From Paraburkholderia sp. BCC1884 (GTDB lineage: Bacteria > Pseudomonadota > Gammaproteobacteria > Burkholderiales > Burkholderiaceae): 64,000 nucleotides of DNA. Every line of letters begins with the position of its first letter. The stretch's first letter is position 1. The stretch spans positions 620,001-684,000 of the forward strand of contig NZ_CAAJGL010000090.1 in NCBI RefSeq assembly GCF_900996225.1. Reading direction: 5' to 3'. Made by a program: the position numbers and the translations under genes. Shown here one piece after another: positions 52,330-61,428 of the stretch. The notes beneath the pieces were generated by a model that saw only the letters and a list, made by a program, of their open reading frames with translations, was not told where the DNA came from and made no database searches.

Positions 52330-53187
52330 ATGAGCGGTCAAAACGAGAGCCCGTACTATTTCGTACCGCATCCGTCGCGGCATCCGATCAGCGCCGCCAC
52401 CGGGTTGCTGGTCATGCTCGGATCGCTTGCGGCCTGGATCAACGATCACGACTGGGCGCCGATCGGCGTCGTCGCGGGCCTGTTGTGGCTGCTCTTCACG
52501 CTGTGGCACTGGTTCGGCGACGCGATCGCCGAATCGGAAGGCGGCATGTACGGCAAGAACGTCGACAAGTCGTACCGCTGGAGCATGAGTTGGTTCATTT
52601 TTTCCGAAGTCATGTTCTTCGGCGCGTTCTTCGGTGCACTGTTCTATGCACGTGAAATCGCGCTGCATCAACTCGGCAGCCTCGACTACAAGCTGATCTG
52701 GCCGGACTTCTCGGCGGTGTGGCCGAACAACGGTCCGGCAGCGCTGGTCTCGACCTTCAAGTCGATGCAACCGTGGCCGGTGCCGACCATCAACACGGCG
52801 CTGCTGCTGTCGTCGGGCGCTACCTTGACGGTCTCGCACCACGCGCTGCGTGAAGATCATCGCAAGAAGGCGATCATCTGGCTGGCGGCTACGCTCGTGC
52901 TCGGCGTCTGCTTCCTGTTCCTGCAAGGCTTCGAATATTTCCACGCGTACAACGAACTGAATCTGACGCTGGCTTCGGGCGTGTACGGTTCGACCTTCTT
53001 CCTGCTGACGGGCTTCCACGGTTTCCACGTGTTCCTCGGCGGTACGATGCTCGCGGTGGTGCTGGCGCGGTTGATTCGCGGCCACTTCACGGCAGAACAT
53101 CACTTCGCGTTCGAAGGCGCCGCCTGGTATTGGCACTTTGTGGACGTCGTGTGGCTCGGGCTGTACGTCGTCGTGTACTGGCTGTAA
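52330..53187 (+). CDS. ctaE: Cytochrome c oxidase subunit III
   Basis: Subunit III of 285 residues with about seven helices. Family segments are YYFVPHPSRHPI at the start, SEVMFFGAFFGALFYAREIAL, and HFAFEGAAWYWHFVDVVWLGLYVVVYWL at the end. It stabilises subunit I and helps proton uptake. A terminator follows it. Confidence 0.97.
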   Translation: MSGQNESPYYFVPHPSRHPISAATGLLVMLGSLAAWINDHDWAPIGVVAGLLWLLFTLWHWFGDAIAESEGGMYGKNVDKSYRWSMSWFIFSEVMFFGAFFGALFYAREIALHQLGSLDYKLIWPDFSAVWPNNGPAALVSTFKSMQPWPVPTINTALLLSSGATLTVSHHALREDHRKKAIIWLAATLVLGVCFLFLQGFEYFHAYNELNLTLASGVYGSTFFLLTGFHGFHVFLGGTMLAVVLARLIRGHFTAEHHFAFEGAAWYWHFVDVVWLGLYVVVYWL

Positions 53188-53289
53188 CGAAGTCTGGCCT
53201 GCGCCGACCGGTTACCGGCTATGCGTGCAGGCCCTTCGCGCGACGTCGTTGATGGCGTGGCGCACGAGCAGTACGAAGGACTCATGCCG

Positions 53290-53325
53290 CGCCGCCCTCG
53301 ACCGTGTCAGGGCGGCGTTTTGTTT
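53290..53325 (+). terminator. Terminator after subunit III
   Basis: CGCCGCCCT and AGGGCGGCG around a 10-base loop, followed by TTTTGTTT. The assembly-factor genes downstream would then need readthrough or their own promoter. Confidence 0.85.
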
Positions 53326-53376
53326 GGCGGCGTGATGATGTGGCAGCGCGCAGCGCGTGTTGCGCTCGCGCCGGAC

Positions 53377-53586
53377 TCAACGGCCGTAGGGAATGCCGGT
53401 CGACTGGATCCAGCCCATCCAGTGAGCGAACAGGATGAACAGGAACAGCGAAATCGACAGCCCCACCCGCGTGGCGAGCGACCAGACCATCCGCTTGGTT
53501 TTGCCCTTGTCATGCATCATGAAATACAGCGCCGACACCATACTGGCGATGATCAGGACGAAGGCGATGGGAACGAGAATGTGCAT
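53377..53586 (-). CDS. DUF2909/twin transmembrane protein
   Basis: Protein of 69 residues with two transmembrane helices (residues 3-24 and 42-62) joined by a basic loop DKGKTKRMVWSLATR. It matches the twin transmembrane protein family. It is on the reverse strand inside the oxidase locus, and reads away from the SURF1 gene. The ATG giving MHILVPIAF was chosen. Its function is unknown. Confidence 0.85.
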   Translation of the reverse strand: MHILVPIAFVLIIASMVSALYFMMHDKGKTKRMVWSLATRVGLSISLFLFILFAHWMGWIQSTGIPYGR

Positions 53587-53697
53587 GGAACCAGCTGAAA
53601 CCCGAAAGCGCAGAGGCAAGACATTTATTATCTCACCGCGCGCCGGCGTTTGCCGCACGTTCCAGATGCCGTTTCAGGCCGCGCCGGAGCACGGGCA

Positions 53698-54414
53698 ATG
53701 AAGATCCGCCTGATTCCCGCGCTGCTGATTCTGCTGGTGATTCTGGTGACCGTGCGGCTTGGTTTCTGGCAGCGCGATCGCGCACATCAGAAGGAGGCGC
53801 TCGAAGCGCAGATCACCCAGTTCGAGAACGCGCCCGCGCTGACGGTGAGCGGCGCGCCGCTCCCGCTGAAGGACATCGAGTTTCATCGGGTGAAGGCGCG
53901 CGGCAGTTTCGTCGCGGACAAGGTCGTCTACCTGGATAATCGTCCGTATAACGATCAGCCCGGCTTTTACGTCGTGATGCCTTTTAAACTGGCCGACGGC
54001 GGTTACGTGCTGGTCAATCGCGGCTGGTTGCCGCGCAACATGAACAATCGCGAGACCATCGCGCCGTATCTCACGCCGCAGGGCGAGATCGAGATCGAAG
54101 GTGTTGCCCGAGCCGATGCGACGCGCGCCTACGAACTGGGGCAGGGCGGCTCGGCCGAGCATCAACTGATCCGCCAGAATCTCGACACCGCCGCCTATGC
54201 CGAGGAAACCGGCTTGCCGTTGCAATCGTTCGTGATCCAGCAATTGAGCGACGACGGCGACCAACTCGTGCGCGACTGGCCCGCTCCGACGAGCGGCGTC
54301 GAGCGTAATTACGGCTACATGTTCCAGTGGTGGGGGATGGCCGCCGCCGCGCTGGTGTTCGGCCTGTACGCCGCGCGCCGTGCGGCGAGGAAGGAGCACG
54401 TACCGCTCGCCTGA
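53698..54414 (+). CDS. SURF1 family oxidase assembly protein
   Basis: Protein of 238 residues with an N-terminal and a C-terminal transmembrane helix around a periplasmic domain. The family features FHRVKARGSFV, LDNRPYNDQPGFYVVMPF, LVNRGWLPR and NYGYMFQWWGMAAAALVF (with the heme-binding-type Trp pair) are visible. SURF1 helps insert heme a into subunit I. Confidence 0.94.
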   Translation: MKIRLIPALLILLVILVTVRLGFWQRDRAHQKEALEAQITQFENAPALTVSGAPLPLKDIEFHRVKARGSFVADKVVYLDNRPYNDQPGFYVVMPFKLADGGYVLVNRGWLPRNMNNRETIAPYLTPQGEIEIEGVARADATRAYELGQGGSAEHQLIRQNLDTAAYAEETGLPLQSFVIQQLSDDGDQLVRDWPAPTSGVERNYGYMFQWWGMAAAALVFGLYAARRAARKEHVPLA

Positions 54415-54492
54415 TGCTGCCTGAATAGCCAAAGCGGCTTCGCGGCCCGCAGTTGGGCCGCTCACCGCGCAATCATTGATAGAGGTCCCGTA

Positions 54493-55155
54493 GTGTCGAC
54501 GCAATCTCCCCGTACGCCCCAAGCCGGCAAACCCGCTGCGCAACAAGCAATGCCCGGCCAACCCAACGGCAAGGGTTCATGGCAGCGCGGCCGCTGGGTC
54601 CTGCTGCTGCTGGCGTTCGTCTGCGCGGCGCCGATCGCCGTGTCGTATTTCACGTACTACGTGATCAAGCCCACCGGCGGCAGCACGAACTACGGCACGC
54701 TGGTCGAACCGCAGCGTCCGATCCCCGAATCGCTCGTGGTCACGGGTGAAGACGGCAAGCCGCTCAAGCTGGCCTCGCTGCGCGGCAAATGGCTGATGAT
54801 CTCGGTCGACAACAGCGCGTGCGACAAGGCCTGCGTCACCAAGCTCTATTTCATGCGACAAATCCGCACAGCTCAGGGCCCGGAACGCGAGCGCGTCGTG
54901 CAAGTGTGGCTGCGCACCGATGCAGGCAAGGTCGCAGACGTGATACAAAGCGCCTACCCCGACACCGACATGCTGATCGCCGATCCGGCGGCGGTGTCCG
55001 CCTGGCTGCCGGTCGACACCGGTACGCACGTGACCGACCACATCTACCTGGTCGATCCGAACGGCAATCTGATGATGCGTTTTCCCAAAGATCCGAACCC
55101 GAGCAAGATCAAGGGCGACGTGACCAAGCTGCTCAAATGGTCGACCATCGGTTGA
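54493..55155 (+). CDS. Membrane-anchored Sco/thioredoxin-like oxidase assembly protein
   Basis: Protein of 220 residues starting at GTG 54493. A disordered Pro/Gln-rich N-terminus of 30 residues precedes one helix and a periplasmic thioredoxin-like domain. The motif region SVDNSACDKACVTKLYFMRQ holds a CxxxC pair as in Sco proteins, but the downstream Sco His in the usual context is not seen clearly. It is probably a copper or thiol factor for oxidase assembly. Confidence 0.85.
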   Translation: MSTQSPRTPQAGKPAAQQAMPGQPNGKGSWQRGRWVLLLLAFVCAAPIAVSYFTYYVIKPTGGSTNYGTLVEPQRPIPESLVVTGEDGKPLKLASLRGKWLMISVDNSACDKACVTKLYFMRQIRTAQGPERERVVQVWLRTDAGKVADVIQSAYPDTDMLIADPAAVSAWLPVDTGTHVTDHIYLVDPNGNLMMRFPKDPNPSKIKGDVTKLLKWSTIG

Positions 55156-55177
55156 TGTCGCAACTAAGGTAAGAGAG

Positions 55178-56287
55178 ATGTTCGTACTGCAACTGGCCCT
55201 GATCGGCGTGTGTATCGCGTTGTTGCCGCTGTCCTACGTGTGGGTCAAGGCCGATGACAACAAATTTCGCAAGCTGGTCTGGCTCACCACTTTCCTGACG
55301 CTCGATCTGGTGATGTTCGGCGGCTTCACGCGCCTCACCGATTCCGGGCTCGGTTGTCCGGACTGGCCGGGCTGCTACGGCACGTCGTCGCCGTTCATCG
55401 CGCATGCGGCGATCTCGGCCGCGCATCAACTGATGCCTACGGGGCCGGTGAGCATGAGCAAAGCCTGGATCGAGATGATCCACCGTTACTTCGCGATGGC
55501 GATCGGCGTGCTCATCATCGCGCAGACGATCATTGCGTGGACGGCGCGCATCAAGCGTCGTCCGCTGCATGTATCGCCGTGGTGGCCGACGTCGCTGCTG
55601 CTCCTGATTCTCGTGCAAGGCGCGTTCGGCGCATGGACCGTGACGATGAAGTTGCAACCGATCATCGTGACGACGCATCTGCTGCTCGGTCTCGCGCTGC
55701 TCGGCACGCTCGGCTGGCTGGCCGCGCGGCAAACGCCGTTGCCCGCCTACGAGCCCGAAGCCGCGCGCTGGCGTACGGCGGCAGTGGCGGGTCTGATCCT
55801 GTTGATCGCGCAAATCGCGCTGGGCGGTTGGGTCAGCACGAATTACGCGGTGCTTGCCTGCACGGATTTCCCGACCTGCAACGGCCAATGGATTCCGCCG
55901 ATGGACTTCGCGCACGGCTTCCACCTGTGGCGCGCGCTCGGCATGACCGGCGACGGCGACATGATCACGCAGGACGCGCTGGTGGCGATCCACTGGACGC
56001 ACCGCACTTTTGCGCTGATCGTAGTGGCTTATCTGGTCTGGTTCGCGTTAAAAATTCGCCATTTCGAGTCGCTGCGGCGGCCGGCGAACGGCGTGTTGCT
56101 GGTGGTGCTGATCCAGTTCATCACGGGGTTGTCGAATATCGTTCTGCAATGGCCGTTGCCTATTGCAGTGGCGCATAACGGGGGAGCCGCGATCCTGCTG
56201 CTTTTGCTCGTTATGTTAAACTTTCGGATCGCTTATAGCCGTCCCGGCCACGCCGCGCTTCCTGCGCGCGATGCCGCGCCAGCGTGA
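55178..56287 (+). CDS. ctaA: Heme A synthase (COX15/CtaA)
   Basis: Integral membrane oxygenase of 369 residues that turns heme O into heme A. About eight helices are predicted, with the RLTDSGLGCPDWPGCYG motif near residue 50, a second cysteine-bearing loop ACTDFPTCNGQWIPP and histidines in helices such as IHRYFAMAIG and IHWTHRTFAL for heme ligation. It begins 22 bases after the previous gene and 6 bases before ctaB. Confidence 0.96.
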   Translation: MFVLQLALIGVCIALLPLSYVWVKADDNKFRKLVWLTTFLTLDLVMFGGFTRLTDSGLGCPDWPGCYGTSSPFIAHAAISAAHQLMPTGPVSMSKAWIEMIHRYFAMAIGVLIIAQTIIAWTARIKRRPLHVSPWWPTSLLLLILVQGAFGAWTVTMKLQPIIVTTHLLLGLALLGTLGWLAARQTPLPAYEPEAARWRTAAVAGLILLIAQIALGGWVSTNYAVLACTDFPTCNGQWIPPMDFAHGFHLWRALGMTGDGDMITQDALVAIHWTHRTFALIVVAYLVWFALKIRHFESLRRPANGVLLVVLIQFITGLSNIVLQWPLPIAVAHNGGAAILLLLLVMLNFRIAYSRPGHAALPARDAAPA

Positions 56288-56293
56288 CTCCAC

Positions 56294-57199
56294 ATGGACA
56301 GCACAACACTCTCCCAGACGCCCGGTAGCCGGGTCTCCCAATACCTCGCCCTGACGAAACCGCGCGTTACGCAACTCGCCGTGTTCTGCGCCGTCATCGG
56401 TATGTTCCTCTCCACGCCCGGTATGGTGCCGTGGACTCCGCTGATCGGCGGCACCATTGGCATCTGGCTGTTGGCCGGTGCGGCGTTTGCCATCAATTGC
56501 CTCGTCGAGCAGAAAATCGACGCGAAGATGCGGCGCACTTCGTGGCGTCCGTCCGCACGCGGCGAAATTACTACTACGCAGATTCTGCTGTTCTCGGCCG
56601 TGCTCGGCGGCCTCGGCATGTGGACGCTCTACACGTTCGCCAACCCGCTCACCATGTGGCTCACGCTGGCCACTTTCGTCGGCTATGCGGTGATCTACAC
56701 GCTGTTGCTGAAGCCAGCCACGCCGCAGAACATCGTGATCGGCGGCGCTTCGGGCGCCATGCCGCCGGCGCTTGGCTGGGCAGCGGTCACCGGTCACGTG
56801 CCGGGCGACGCGTGGATTCTGGTGCTGATCATTTTCGTGTGGACGCCGCCGCATTTCTGGGCGCTCGCCCTGTATCGCCGCAAAGACTACGAAAACGCCG
56901 GCCTGCCGATGCTGCCGAACACGCACGGCGAGAAGTACACGCGCCTGCATATTCTGCTGTACACGGTGATCCTCTTCGCCGTCACGATGATGCCGTTCAT
57001 CTCCGGCATGAGCGGCGTGGTGTATCTCGCCGCGGCCGTGCTGCTCGGCGCGGTGTTCCTCGCCTATGCGTGGAAGATCTATCGGGAGTACTCGGACGAT
57101 CTGGCGCGTAGAACCTTCCGTTACTCGATCGTTTATCTGTCGCTGCTGTTTATCGCGCTACTGATCGACCACTACGCGCGCGTGCTGATCGGCGCGTAA
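56294..57199 (+). CDS. ctaB: Protoheme IX farnesyltransferase (heme O synthase)
   Basis: UbiA-family prenyltransferase of 301 residues adding a farnesyl group to heme B. It has nine hydrophobic segments, the NxxxDxxxD-type motif region in AINCLVEQKIDAKMRRTSWRP and a second Asp-rich loop around YRRKDYENAGLPMLP. It follows ctaA by 6 bases, so the heme A pathway is co-transcribed. Confidence 0.97.
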   Translation: MDSTTLSQTPGSRVSQYLALTKPRVTQLAVFCAVIGMFLSTPGMVPWTPLIGGTIGIWLLAGAAFAINCLVEQKIDAKMRRTSWRPSARGEITTTQILLFSAVLGGLGMWTLYTFANPLTMWLTLATFVGYAVIYTLLLKPATPQNIVIGGASGAMPPALGWAAVTGHVPGDAWILVLIIFVWTPPHFWALALYRRKDYENAGLPMLPNTHGEKYTRLHILLYTVILFAVTMMPFISGMSGVVYLAAAVLLGAVFLAYAWKIYREYSDDLARRTFRYSIVYLSLLFIALLIDHYARVLIGA

Positions 57200-57216
57200 T
57201 ACCCGTACTCATATCC

Positions 57217-57834
57217 ATGTTCAAGAATCGCTTCGCGCGCGTCGCGCGTGCTGCCGTGATGGCTTGCGCGCTCGGCGGCGCTCTGTTGGTGGCCGCCTGC
57301 GGCAAGCAGCCGCCGGCATTCACGAATCTCGACATCACCGGCAATACCCAATTCGGCAGTGACTTCTCGCTGCCCGACACGTCCGGCAAGCTCCGTAGCC
57401 TGGCGGACTACAAGGGCAAGGTCGTGGTGCTGTTCTTCGGCTATACGCACTGCCCGGACGTCTGCCCGACGACGATGGCCGAACTGTCGCAGGCGCTGCA
57501 GCAAATCGGACCTGAAGACGCGAAACGCGTGCAGGTGCTCTTCGTCACCGTCGATCCCGAGCGCGATACGCCGGCCTTGCTCGCGCAATACGCACCGGCG
57601 TTCAATCCGACCTTCGTCGGCTTGCGTCCTGCGGATCAGGCACAACTCACGAAGGTCACGAAAGACTTCCGCGTCTATTACGCGAAGGTACCGGGCAAGA
57701 CGCCCGATAGCTACACGATGGATCACACCGCCGCGAGCTACGTGTTCGATACCGACGGCAAATTGCGTCTGTTCGCACGTGACGGTCAGGGCGCCACGCC
57801 CTGGGTGCACGACTTCAAGCTGCTGCTCGACTAA
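57217..57834 (+). CDS. SCO1/SenC family copper-binding lipoprotein
   Basis: Copper chaperone of 205 residues for the CuA site of subunit II. The lipobox LVAAC (Cys near residue 29) indicates a lipid anchor. The copper ligands are CPDVCP near residue 86 and the His in YTMDHTAASYVFD. It is the last gene of the assembly group, followed by a stem-loop. Confidence 0.95.
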   Translation: MFKNRFARVARAAVMACALGGALLVAACGKQPPAFTNLDITGNTQFGSDFSLPDTSGKLRSLADYKGKVVVLFFGYTHCPDVCPTTMAELSQALQQIGPEDAKRVQVLFVTVDPERDTPALLAQYAPAFNPTFVGLRPADQAQLTKVTKDFRVYYAKVPGKTPDSYTMDHTAASYVFDTDGKLRLFARDGQGATPWVHDFKLLLD

Positions 57835-57846
57835 CGCTTCGATGCT

Positions 57847-57880
57847 GAACGGCGCATGCTTCACGCATGCGCCCGTTCTT
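57847..57880. terminator. Stem-loop between SCO and YciI genes
   Basis: GGCGCATGC and GCATGCGCC form a perfect 9-bp stem around TTCAC, extended by GAAC/GTTC with one bulge, followed by a short T-rich stretch. The flanking genes converge. Confidence 0.65.
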
Positions 57881-57921
57881 CTCGAGCGCATCCGCAATTC
57901 CCCTGCGCAAGACCCCGCCTC

Positions 57922-58212
57922 TCAAGCCGGTATCGGCAAATTCATCCCCGGCGCGAGCCGCGTCACCTTGAATTCCGTCACCTCGTAACGCGCGAGTTGT
58001 TGCTGCGCGAACGGGTCGCTGGCAAGAATCGCATCCAGTTTTTCGCGCTCGATGCGCACCGCCAGGATGATCCCGCCGTCGCGCGGAATCTTCGGACCGG
58101 CGGCGACGAATACCCCCGCCTCGAACTGCCTGGCCAAAAACGCGCGATGCGCATCGAGTGCGTCGTCGACGCGATCGAGCGATGCGGTGTAACTGAGGTT
58201 GATCACGTACAT
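57922..58212 (-). CDS. YciI family protein
   Basis: Cytoplasmic protein of 96 residues with the ferredoxin-like YciI fold. The family pattern HRAFLARQFEAGVFVAAGPKIPRDGGIILA is present in parts, including the conserved His and Asp residues. YciI homologues include dehydrochlorinases and unknown enzymes. The substrate here is unknown. Confidence 0.88.
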   Translation of the reverse strand: MYVINLSYTASLDRVDDALDAHRAFLARQFEAGVFVAAGPKIPRDGGIILAVRIEREKLDAILASDPFAQQQLARYEVTEFKVTRLAPGMNLPIPA

Positions 58213-58355
58213 AGGGCTTCTTCTCGTTGACCATTAAATGGGCCGTTGCTCTACACGGCTTGCGTGTCGATTATCGGTCAGCGGCGGCGTCTTTGCGTGG
58301 CGTCGCCGCAATAGAGCATTGCCGGATGACCTCGTCGTTTCACTATTGGCGCCGC

Positions 58356-58383
58356 TCAAGTTGGCCGGCCGCCATGCCGATAT
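58356..58383 (+). promoter_or_regulatory. Candidate sigma-28 (FliA) promoter of the chemoreceptor gene
   Basis: TCAAG (58356-58360) and GCCGATAT (58376-58383) resemble the flagellar sigma-28 consensus TAAAG...GCCGATAA. The spacing is one base longer than usual. It lies about 90 bases before the start of the chemoreceptor gene, a class commonly driven by FliA. Confidence 0.5.
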
Positions 58384-58471
58384 AAAAGGGGGCAATCGTT
58401 TGCGAGTGCCCGGCAAAGCGTTTGCGCGCGTTCGCAAGCAGGAAACGAATCACACGTGAGAGACCATAACA

Positions 58472-60388
58472 ATGAGCAGGATGAGTTTGAATCGCAAACT
58501 GTGGCTGTCGCTCGCGCTCGTCTGGCTGGGGTTGCTGGGTGTCGGACTGTGGAGTGCGGTCGAAACGCGCAGCACGATGCTCGCCGAGCGCAAGGCGGGC
58601 ATGGTGAACCTGGTCGATGCGGCGCAGGGTGTCGTCAATGGCTATTACACGCTCGCGCAGAACGGCAAGCTCGGTGAAGCCGATGCCCAGCGCGAGGCGC
58701 TCGCCCGTCTCGCGACGATGCGCTACGGCGAATCCGGCTATCTGTTCGTGATGGATTCGAAGCCAGTCGTGCTGATGCATCCGACGTTGCCACAAATGAC
58801 CGGCAAGCCCGTCGGCGATTTCAAGGACCCCGACGGCAAGCTCCTCTATGTCGCGATTGTCGACGCCGCCAAGGCCACCGGCCGCGGCTTCGCCGAGTAT
58901 CGCGGACGTCTGCCGCACAGTGAAACGGCGGTGCCGAAGATCAGCTACGTGGTGCGTTTCGCGCCGTGGGACTGGAACATCACGAGCGGCGTGTTCATCA
59001 AGGACATCGACACGGTCTACTACGAAACATTGCTGGGACACCTCGCCGTGGTGCTGGTGATCGGCGCGATTATTTCGCTGGCGATGGTGCTGATCATCCG
59101 CAATGTGCGCGCGAGTCTCGGCGGCGAGCCGGACCAGGCCGCGCGGCTTGCGGCGAGCATCGCGCAAGGCGATCTGACGCAGATCGTCGACGTTCGTACG
59201 GAGGATCAGACCAGCATGATGGCGGCGATGCGCGACATGCAGAACCGTCTGCAGCGGACCATCGGCGAGATTCGTCACTCGACGGAATCGATTGCCTCGG
59301 CGACGCAGCAGATCGCGGCCGGCAACAACGATCTCTCGCAGCGCACCGAACAGCAGGCGGCCTCGTTGCAGGAGACCGCGGCGAGCATGGAAGAGCTGAC
59401 CGCGACGGTCAAGCAGAACGCCGACAACGCGCGTCAGGCGAGCGGGCTTGCGCACAATGCATCTGAAATCGCGACGCGCGGCAACCAGGTGGTGAGCCGT
59501 GTGATCGGCACGATGGGCGAGATCAACGACAGCTCGCGGCAGATCTCGGAGATCATCGGCGTGATCGAGGGCATTGCGTTCCAGACCAACATTCTGGCGC
59601 TGAATGCGGCGGTCGAGGCCGCGCGCGCCGGCGAGCAGGGCCGCGGTTTCGCGGTCGTCGCCGGCGAGGTGCGCAGCCTCGCGCAGCGCTCCGGCACGGC
59701 GGCCAAAGAGATCAAGCAGTTGATCAGCGCTTCGGTCGAGCGCGTGCACAACGGGTCGACTCTGGTCGAGCAGGCCGGCACGACGATGGGCGAGATCCTG
59801 CAGGCGGTGCAGCGTGTGACCGACATCATGGGCGAAATCGCGGCGGCGTCGGAGGAGCAGAGCAGCGGCATTTCGCAGGTCGGGCGCGCGGTCGCGCAGA
59901 TGGACGAAGTCACGCAGCAGAATGCCGCGCTGGTCGAGCAGGCGGCCGCGGCCGCCGCTTCGCTGCAGGATCAGGCGGGCCGTCTGCGCGATACGGTTGG
60001 CGAGTTCCGCGTGAACGGCGCGGGGCCGACGGAGCGTCCGGTGGCGGTGGCGGTGGCGGCGCGTCGGGTTACTGCGAGTGTGCAGCGTGCCGCAAAGCAG
60101 GATAGCGGTGCGGCTTTGCCCGCCAAGGCGCTGGCGCGCGCCGAGCCGCAGCTGGCGGGGCCGGGGGCCGCATCCGTAGCACCCACGGCACCCACGGCAC
60201 CCACGGCATCCACGGCACCCACGGCATCCACGGCACCCACGGCACCCACGGCACCCACGGCACCCACGGCACCCACGTCATTCGCCGCCTCCGCACCGGC
60301 GGCATCGAGTGCTAAAAAAACGGCAACGCCTCGTGCAACAGTCGTCCCCGCGAAGATAAGCGCCGACGACGAGTGGGCATCTTTCTAG
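58472..60388 (+). CDS. Methyl-accepting chemotaxis protein with single Cache domain
   Basis: Chemoreceptor of 638 residues. Helix 1 (about 8-28) is followed by a periplasmic single Cache domain (YGESGYLFVMDSKPVVLMHP), helix 2 (about 187-210), a HAMP linker and the signalling domain with the hairpin tip EGIAFQTNILALNAAVEAARAGEQGRGFAVVA-type sequence. The tail has 11 in-frame 9-base repeats encoding APT/AST and ends DDEWASF, matching the xWxxF CheR-docking pentapeptide. The ligand is unknown; Cache domains of this type often bind small carboxylates. Confidence 0.94.
   Translation: MSRMSLNRKLWLSLALVWLGLLGVGLWSAVETRSTMLAERKAGMVNLVDAAQGVVNGYYTLAQNGKLGEADAQREALARLATMRYGESGYLFVMDSKPVVLMHPTLPQMTGKPVGDFKDPDGKLLYVAIVDAAKATGRGFAEYRGRLPHSETAVPKISYVVRFAPWDWNITSGVFIKDIDTVYYETLLGHLAVVLVIGAIISLAMVLIIRNVRASLGGEPDQAARLAASIAQGDLTQIVDVRTEDQTSMMAAMRDMQNRLQRTIGEIRHSTESIASATQQIAAGNNDLSQRTEQQAASLQETAASMEELTATVKQNADNARQASGLAHNASEIATRGNQVVSRVIGTMGEINDSSRQISEIIGVIEGIAFQTNILALNAAVEAARAGEQGRGFAVVAGEVRSLAQRSGTAAKEIKQLISASVERVHNGSTLVEQAGTTMGEILQAVQRVTDIMGEIAAASEEQSSGISQVGRAVAQMDEVTQQNAALVEQAAAAAASLQDQAGRLRDTVGEFRVNGAGPTERPVAVAVAARRVTASVQRAAKQDSGAALPAKALARAEPQLAGPGAASVAPTAPTAPTASTAPTASTAPTAPTAPTAPTAPTSFAASAPAASSAKKTATPRATVVPAKISADDEWASF
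60179..60277 (+). repeat. Eleven 9-bp tandem repeats in the chemoreceptor tail
   Basis: Eleven copies of GCACCCACG (two with TCC in place of CCC) encode (APT)n with two AST units. The DNA copies are nearly identical, which implies recent slippage. Because the unit is nine bases, gain or loss keeps the frame. Confidence 0.95.
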
Positions 60389-60606
60389 TCGACAAAAGCC
60401 GACGCAGACAGCCTCTGGCGCATACCCATATGCGATCGTGATATTTCCCATCTCGCCGGTCCTATGAGACCATTTGCGGTCCAGCTGGCGGCGCGCTGCC
60501 AAAAGCAGGGCGGCCACCGGCCTTCACCCCAATCTGACATCGATCAGAAAATCGGGCGGTCAAGCAGTCAGCAGTCGGCCAATCGATTAGAACCAGCGAG
60601 AATCAC

Positions 60607-61419
60607 ATGCAGCGCAGAAATATCCTCAAAGCCCTCTCGGCAGTCGTCGCCAGCGCGGCGATGTTCACCAGCTTCGGCGCCCACGCCGACGACAAAGTCA
60701 TCAAGGTCGGCACCATCGGCGGCCCGGATGCGCAAATCTGGGAAGTCGTCACGAAAGTGGCCAAACGCGAAGGCCTGAACGTGAAGGTCGTCGAATTCAA
60801 CGACTACGTACAGCCGAACGCCGCGCTCGACGCAGGCGATCTCGATGCCAACAGCTTCCAGCATCAGCCCTACCTCGACAGCCAGATCAAGCAGCGCGGC
60901 TACAAGATCGTCAACGCCGGTCTGACTTACATCTCGCCGCTCGGCGCGTACTCGAAGAAGCTGAAATCGCTGAAGGACCTGCCGCAAGGCGCGAAGGTCG
61001 CGGTGCCGAACGATCCGTCGAATGAAAACCGTGCGTTGCTGCTGTTGCAGGCGCAAGGCGTGATCAAGCTGAAGGCCGGTGCGGGCACGAACGGCAACAA
61101 CGCCACGCCGCTCGACCTCGCCGACAATCCGAAGAAGGTCAAGCTCGTCGAACTCGACGCCGCGCAACTGCCGCGCTCGCTGTCGGACGTCGACGCTGCC
61201 GTGATCAACACGAACTTCGCGCTGGCCGCCGGTCTGCAGCCGACTAAAGACGCGATCGCGCTGGAAGACATTCACAGCCCGTACGCCAACCTGATCGCCG
61301 TGCGCGCGCAGGACAAGGACAAACCGTGGGTGAAGAAGCTGGTCGCGGCTTACCAGTCGGAAGACGTGCGTCAGTTCATCAAGACCCAGTTCAAGGGTTC
61401 GATGGTGCCGTCGTTCTAA
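60607..61419 (+). CDS. metQ: MetQ/NlpA family substrate-binding protein
   Basis: Periplasmic binding protein of 270 residues similar to the methionine receptor MetQ. It has VIKVGTIGGPDAQIW, FQHQPYLDSQIKQRGY, and AVPNDPSNENRALLLLQ, the last being a ligand-contacting motif. The signal peptide ends at AHADD and has no lipobox Cys, so it is probably soluble, unlike E. coli MetQ. No metN or metI is adjacent, and the ligand may be methionine or another hydrophobic amino acid. Confidence 0.88.
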   Translation: MQRRNILKALSAVVASAAMFTSFGAHADDKVIKVGTIGGPDAQIWEVVTKVAKREGLNVKVVEFNDYVQPNAALDAGDLDANSFQHQPYLDSQIKQRGYKIVNAGLTYISPLGAYSKKLKSLKDLPQGAKVAVPNDPSNENRALLLLQAQGVIKLKAGAGTNGNNATPLDLADNPKKVKLVELDAAQLPRSLSDVDAAVINTNFALAAGLQPTKDAIALEDIHSPYANLIAVRAQDKDKPWVKKLVAAYQSEDVRQFIKTQFKGSMVPSF

Positions 61420-61428
61420 GACGCGTTC

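Noticed and set aside
60179..60277. CRISPR array
   Set aside because: The 9-base units are contiguous, have no spacers and encode a regular peptide in frame.
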